DNA from: Durusdinium trenchii | Lineage: Eukaryota > Sar > Dinophyceae > Suessiales > Symbiodiniaceae | Assembly (NCBI GenBank): GCA_963970005.1 | Contig: CAXAMN010000003.1 | Coordinates: 1,085,965 to 1,149,964 of the forward strand | Direction of reading: 5' to 3' | Length of the DNA stretch: 64,000 nucleotides | Shown here: positions 59,506 to 64,000 of the stretch, piece after piece | How the letters are laid out: each line of letters opens with the position of its first letter | How positions within the stretch are numbered: the stretch's first letter is position 1 | Notes under the pieces: model-generated | Database searches by the model: none | The model's input: only the letters and a program-made list of their open reading frames with translations | Told to the model about the DNA's origin: nothing | Program-made: the position numbers and the translations under genes

Positions 59506-61565
59506 TCAGAATGACTCGATCATAGAGCCGGCCGGGCCCAAGATGGCACTGAGGAACCCCACAATGGATGCTTTGTGCTGTTTTGCTTGGGCTTTGTTTG
59601 AAGCTGCTCGAAGAGAGGCAGCATATAGATGCATATACTGTAGTAGAATCATTTTGGCACGCTGCAACTTCTGGAGCAGGTGCAGGGCAAAAATGGACTC
59701 ATCACATGGGCTTTCATTCCGACTCGTGCTTGGCACACTTGCAGTCGTGACCATCCAAATCACCCCTCTTTCTTTGGGCATTTAGCGTTTTTGGACACTG
59801 AATGCGGCAACGACGTGGGACGCATCATGTTTCATTTTCGGCAGATCTCCTGTCACTAACACGAACAGTTTCCAGTGGTAGGTCTTGGGTGGAGTTGATG
59901 TCCTTTTCCAGTGCCTCGGCATGCAACTTTCCAGCAAGTTTCTCACGATTTCACACTCAGATACCCTTGGTTCAAGATTCTTCCAGAAAAACGACGGCCC
60001 TGCCATTGATTCACCAGGCCATTCCAACGCTGGAACGCCCCCATCAAACCCGTGCAGACCGGGCTTTTGCAGCAGGGTGTGGGACAAAGGGAAGTCCTCC
60101 AGTGGATGCACTTGAAAGGAATATCAGTTTCGTTTTGGAAGTGTGTGTGTTTGTGGGCTCGCATGCACATGTAGCAAGCAAGGATCTTTCTATAGTATCT
60201 TTTTCATGTACCTGTTCGATATTCTGTCAGTCGAAAGGAAAACGTGACAAGGCAACAGGCTTTTGGCTTCAGTAAAGGATGTCTTGGAGTACGCATCCCT
60301 CACTAAGGCCACTGAGGATTATCTAATCAATGTAGTGAGTGGATATATAGACACCGCATTCCCTTGCACATTTATAAATTCACCAGTTGGACACCCCTTG
60401 TCAAGCATCAGCTTTCCTGGTCCGCCGATGGCGCAGACCAGAAGCACTCGACATGATCCTTGAGCTCCCAGGTGTGTGACGTTTGCCAGTTGGGAGCGCG
60501 TGAAGCAAGTCGTCCGCACCAGCCTGGCGCACAAAACAGCCATGCGGTTCTTTGGGATGGGTATGTGTGTTCTCCATGGCAATCTAGGAATAGTGCTCAG
60601 CCTCACTGAATCTCACTGCAAATGATTGGCAAGGCATCCAAAGGTGGTGCTGCATGGCCAATCTTAGTTGGTTGGGAGATTTTTCTGGCTGGGGATTGCC
60701 ACATTAGATCAAATCAAAACAAATTAGTTAGTTCTTGATGATTCTGAGCGTACGCCTTGATGGGAAGAAATGCATCCAGTTTGAGAAACAAGTTTGGCGA
60801 CGGAAAGAACCTTATATGTACAGTGGATGAGCTGACTGTATGCCCTGAGTGCCTCTTAAATCAACCTTTTGACATTGACGATGGGTTTTGCATGGTTTTG
60901 CTTCTCACATGCGGCTCCAACCTGTGGCTTCAGCGTTGGCGAATAACCAAGTATGAGGCTTCATGTTGACCAACAAGCAAAGCACTCCAATGAATGAAGC
61001 ATGCGCTTGCGCAAACTATGGCAGACTCCATCGATTTGACAAGGCCATGATCAGCGGGGCAAGGGACCGCTTCCCAAAAAGGAAAGGATCGTAAGCCAAA
61101 CTCAGAGTGGGAAAAGTCCTTCGCGGGGCACAGTGCAGCATTCCCAGCACCTAGCTGACTCAAGCTGGTAATATCTTGCTCAAGAATCGAGAGGCTCTTG
61201 CGCTGGGTTCCCGGAATCTTGCTCCTTGCCATGGCCCATGAGTGCAGGTCCATTTTTCACCGGAATCAGTGTTTTAGCAGCAAAACAAGAAACATTGTTG
61301 ACTCCGTGATCTGGAAAAATGTTGTGAACAATGACTTCTCCGGTGCTGCGTATCAACCACGTGATGTTTTGGTTCGGGGCGTTGGCACCGGAACTTCAGT
61401 GCACTCAGAGTGGGGATGCCACATGCATCCAGTCGCAGCTTGCAGGCTCAGCGCCCCCCCACGGGCACGCGCCTGAAACTTCGACTCGGCGCCAAGGAAG
61501 CAATCTGCGACCTCAGTGGGAAAGGGTTGATGAAAGACGGTAAGAGGCACTTCAAGGATCTTCAC
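59506..61565 (-). pseudogene. Minus-strand coding block with frame breaks, unknown
   Basis: A run of minus-strand frames reads like protein, in changing phases. 61565-61353: MKILEVPLTVFHQPFPTEVA. About 61390-61190: GEVIVHNIFPDHGVNNVSCF, LIPVKNGPALMGHGKEQD. 61253-60930: EQDITSLSQLGAGNAALCPA, SFPFWEAVPCPADHGLVKSM. 60606-60319: GSCRVLLVCAIGGPGKLMLD, CPTGEFINVQGNAVSIYPL. 60111-59782: HTLLQKPGLHGFDGGVPALE. 59781-59506: SNKAQAKQHKASIVGFLSAI. Overlaps between frames near 61.2 kb look like frameshifts rather than introns. It lies tail to tail with thiolase. It may be a decayed mobile element or a poorly resolved minus-strand gene; no diagnostic motif was found. Confidence 0.35.
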
Positions 61566-61877
61566 GGCGATGTTGCTTGCTTTTGCTAGGAAGGAGCATC
61601 AGGATCCGTGAGCCACCTAGCTGGTGAAGTGGGTCGTGGGGTTTCGATTTTTGTCTTCCGAGTCCAAGCCAGCCAAGACGCCTGTGCACAGGAGCAGAGC
61701 TCTGGTGTCGCCTTACCCAAGGTGGAGACTTGTGCGGTTTGGATTTGGATGGAGGTCGTGTCAGAACAAAATGGTCAGGTCTAGCGGAGTCTAGCGGGTC
61801 CGGCCATTTCCTGCCTCACGCTCTTGGCTACTTGTAGAAAGATCTGACATTCTTGAATATTTTTGACACACACACAC

Positions 61878-61908
<31 letters not shown>

Positions 61909-62109
61909 CACATGCACTGTTTCATCGCGGCAGCTGAACGCGAGCTACCACAACTGTGGCACAAGCCTCTGAGCAAACAAAACGCATGTCGAAAGCACTC
62001 CCGAACGGAAGTTCTAGAGCACCGGTCTGCCTCACTGAATGTCCCCACTGCCTCACCCCGTCTCCATTGGTTGTTCCACATCTGACTCGGCTGTTTTCAC
62101 GTCTGGCAG
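61566..62109. other. Spacer with CA/TA microsatellite
   Basis: (ca)n(ta)n at 61866-61912. A plus frame near 61986 (MSKALPNGSSRAPVCLTECP) could be an upstream exon of the next gene but is not firm. Confidence 0.5.
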
Positions 62110-62423
62110 GCCAAGTCCGCCAAGTCCGCCAAGTCCCATGGGCCTCAGGATGCCTGGGGCCCAAACCTTATGCCGGCAGAAGGTGTTTCACAGGTCAGTT
62201 CGACCTGTGATTTCGATGCACTGCACACTAAACCACTGGGATTCAGATGGACAAGCTGCTCAGGGAAACGCGGATGGAGGAATGGATGACCAAAAGGCCG
62301 ACCAATCACGACTCGGATTTTCCATGTTCCAAGACCCGGCACTCGGGTGGTGCCTTGGTGCCATCCACTTTCATGGGTTTGCAGGGAGTGTACGAAGAAG
62401 ACCCTCTCTCAGAGCGTTGCTAA
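62110..62423 (+). CDS. Two-exon coding region with 53-nt intron, unknown small protein
   Basis: Exon 62110-62193 (acceptor cgtctggcag, phase 0) encodes AKSAKSAKSHGPQDAWGPNL, MPAEGVSQ from a three-fold gccaagtcc repeat. A GT-AG intron of 53 nt (62194-62246) leads to exon 62247-62423: MDKLLRETRMEEWMTKRPTN, HDSDFPCSKTRHSGGALVPS, FMGLQGVYEEDPLSERC and a stop. Both joints are phase 0. The second exon starts with ATG and could be translated alone (58 residues). Function unknown. Confidence 0.6.
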
Positions 62424-62528
62424 GTCATTGCGCGGGTAGCAGCTGTCATGACATTGAACCATTATTGTGACATGTTGAATGTTTGGAGAGCACTCAGAGG
62501 GGTGCGCTGTTTTTGGTTTGAAGCCCAG

Positions 62529-62612
62529 GTGTTCTTAGAGCGGAAAAGGCAGCTGCGGAGGAAACTGGAAGAAGCTTTAGCAGGCGCAAGGAAGAATGAG
62601 GATCCAAGCTGA
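62529..62612 (+). CDS. Short terminal exon, coiled
   Basis: Acceptor tgaagcccag (AG|G), phase 0. Encodes VFLERKRQLRRKLEEALAGA, RKNEDPS and a stop at 62610-62612. Charged helix. Confidence 0.45.
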   Translation: MFLERKRQLRRKLEEALAGARKNEDPS

Positions 62613-62927
62613 CCATTTCAAGTGGATACCGGGACTTTGAATGGCATTAGTGTTGCTGATGAGAAGGCATTGGAATCTTGAAAGTATCATCTTGGAAATC
62701 TGAACCTCAGGCTGCCCTTCCGAATCTGCCGAAGTGGGACAAGTAGTAGCTTGTCTGGAAATGCCGCATCTGAGGCATGAGAGGTTTTGTTGACAAGATG
62801 CGCGACTTTGCCAAGTCTCTTCTCCAATCCGTTTCTTCATGCAAGTCCTGCAGGTGCTTTATCTCAGATCTACCCATCCGTTTGGGCTCAAGCCGGGATC
62901 GGCTTTGCATTTCAGGGACCTTTGCTG

Positions 62928-62958
62928 GCGAAAACATCGGTGGCGAAAACATCGGAGA
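62928..62958. repeat. 15-bp tandem repeat, 2 copies
   Basis: Unit ggcgaaaacatcggt twice, just before the ATG of the next gene. Confidence 0.85.
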
Positions 62959-63460
62959 ATGGCGGACATCGAGGATCTCAAGTTGGAATGTCGCGAGATT
63001 CCATCCGGCAGCGATCGTGGCTCTTCGAGCGATTCCTATGACAGCCCCCTGGAATGCATCGAATTGTGTTGCCCTTAGAATTGGTTTAAGGGAAAGTCTA
63101 CACCTTAACATCTCCAAACTATGGGTTTCCTGCAGATTTTCCCTTAAACCCATTTATTGAGTTGCAGAATGTGTCGGTATAGGCCTGTCGGAACAGTGTC
63201 TACAGTGTCTGCAGTCTACACTCTGCAGAGCTGCAGAGCTGTACTCTGCTGTGGGGCTCAGTGTGACCTGACGTGGCTCCTGTGGTTTGAATCCCACATC
63301 CCGAGGTGATGACTCATCCTCCTCGTCCTCCTCTGGAAGACGCCCGGGCAACAAGCGTCGCATGCGCTCCCGAGAGAGGCAGAGAAAGCGAGCGCCTCCG
63401 CGCAAGACCTGCCGCATCTCGGCCGCGAAGGGCGATAGGAACGCCACTGGCGCCAACTAG
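62959..63460 (+). CDS. Small Ser/Arg-rich protein, two exons
   Basis: Exon 62959-63070 starts MADIEDLKLECREIPSGSDR and runs through a Ser/Asp stretch to LECIELC. Exon 63306-63460 gives DDSSSSSSSGRRPGNKRRMR, SRERQRKRAPPRKTCRISAA and ends DRNATGAN, for 88 residues in all. The intron (63071-63305, 235 nt) is GC-AG, phase 1, AG|G, and contains a family C element. The basic Ser/Arg part resembles RNA- or chromatin-binding proteins, but no domain is recognised. Upstream exons cannot be excluded. Confidence 0.6.
63083..63150. repeat. TIR element, family C copy 3, in small-gene intron
   Basis: ggtttaagggaaagtct and agattttcccttaaacc ends, with ggtttcctgcag inside the right end. Confidence 0.8.
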
Positions 63461-63533
63461 AGACAATAGGGACAGGTTCAGGGTCGCCCATGATCGACAT
63501 TTGACATGACACACAAGGCCCAGGTGCCATGTG

Positions 63534-63711
63534 ATGCCCCGCCGGAAGAAGGCAGTTGAAAGACCCCAACCGAGGACATCGGAGCGGGTCGTCTTCTTTG
63601 GAGCGCCCACCGGGCACATGGAGGCTGAGGTCTAGAGCTCGTTCCGAGGACTTCAGACGCTCCAAGAGCCGCGACTTCGGTCGAAGTCATAAGAGAAGTG
63701 CAGGTTGGGTG
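63534..63711 (+). CDS. Arg-rich coding-like region, frame unsettled
   Basis: ATG 63534 gives MPRRKKAVERPQPRTSERVV, FFGAPTGHMEAEV and a stop at 63633. An overlapping frame continues LRSRARSEDFRRSKSRDFGR to a stop near 63720. Both have exon-like codons, so an intron or frame slip may join them. RS-type composition as in the preceding gene. Confidence 0.35.
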
Positions 63712-63866
63712 AGAATCGCATGAGCCTTCATGACTTCATAGTCAGGTGCCTCATGCTTCTCAAATTGTAAGGGCTCCGCCCTGGTGCCGCCGACCCCTTT
63801 TTTTGTGAGACAAGGCAGCATGGCGAGGAAGGCAACAACCGAAGTTGGACATAGTGCTCCCCAGCT

Positions 63867-64000
63867 ACTCTGCGTACTAAAGTTGTATTGCTAAGTCGCC
63901 ACTTCTCATCTTCCAGCTCCACAGCTATACTCCGCGTACTAAAGTTGTACTACGCAGTCGCCAGTTCTCAGCTTCCAGCTCCACAGATTCCTCCGCGTAC
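63867..64000. repeat. 62-bp tandem repeat running off the right edge
   Basis: The block gcgtactaaagttgta...cttccagctccacag occurs at 63872 and 63934, and a third copy begins at 63995; copies differ at a few positions. Confidence 0.85.

Noticed and set aside
1..64000. rRNA, tRNA, bacterial operons or a minicircle plastid fragment
   Set aside because: No conserved rRNA blocks or convincing cloverleaf were seen by eye, and spliced genes throughout rule out bacterial or plastid minicircle DNA. A tRNA scan was not possible, so a missed tRNA cannot be excluded.

Overview
The window reads as nuclear DNA of a peridinin-type dinoflagellate, most like the Symbiodiniaceae/Suessiales. The basis: (1) cytochrome f (petA), a plastid gene in most algae, is here a seven-exon nuclear gene with a plastid-targeting presequence; (2) modelled introns use GT, GC and GA donors, nearly always with AG|G acceptors, as is known for these genomes; (3) exons are short, third codon positions are GC-rich, and introns and spacers are full of microsatellites and short inverted-repeat elements. 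No bacterial features (operons, Shine-Dalgarno sites, CRISPR) are seen. All exon boundaries come from reading frame, phase and splice-site fit alone; no transcripts or searches were available.

Layout. 0-4.7 kb: a multi-exon gene, open at the left edge, for an acidic/lysine-rich protein with a Lys/Ala-repeat tail. 5-8 kb: isolated coding-like exons. 9.3-10.3 kb (minus): a complete three-exon rolling stone/FAR-17a-type membrane protein. 11.2-12.6 kb: a small secreted Cys-containing protein. 12.9-18.9 kb: scattered exons of unidentified genes. 19.1-21.8 kb: petA. 22-28.4 kb: unidentified exons. 28.6-31.6 kb: a Cys-rich, probably extracellular gene. 32-35.4 kb: unidentified exon chains. 37-39.7 kb: more Cys-rich exons. 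39.8-41.4 and 42.1-44.6 kb: two unidentified multi-exon genes. 45-46.8 kb: single exons. 47-48 kb (minus): an unidentified coding block. 48.5-52.7 kb: exons. 53.1-54.1 kb: SH3-like domains. 54.4-55.5 kb: an intronless ORF with a ParB/sulfiredoxin-like domain. 57.9-59.5 kb: peroxisomal 3-ketoacyl-CoA thiolase with an N-terminal PTS2. 59.5-61.6 kb (minus): a broken coding block. 62.1-63.7 kb: two small complete or near-complete genes.

The strongest unusual layer is not one gene but the non-coding DNA: at least seven families of 60-110 bp terminal-inverted-repeat elements plus single palindromic elements. Several lie inside introns of petA, thiolase, the SH3 gene and a small Ser/Arg gene, so they behave like introners or MITEs. 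One seems to supply a splice acceptor and the first codons of an exon. Alongside is a class of very short introns (40-53 nt) and introns whose two ends repeat CAG|GA.

The securely identified genes share no pathway: cytochrome f belongs to thylakoid electron transport, thiolase to peroxisomal beta-oxidation. Most genes are on the plus strand, with three switches to minus.
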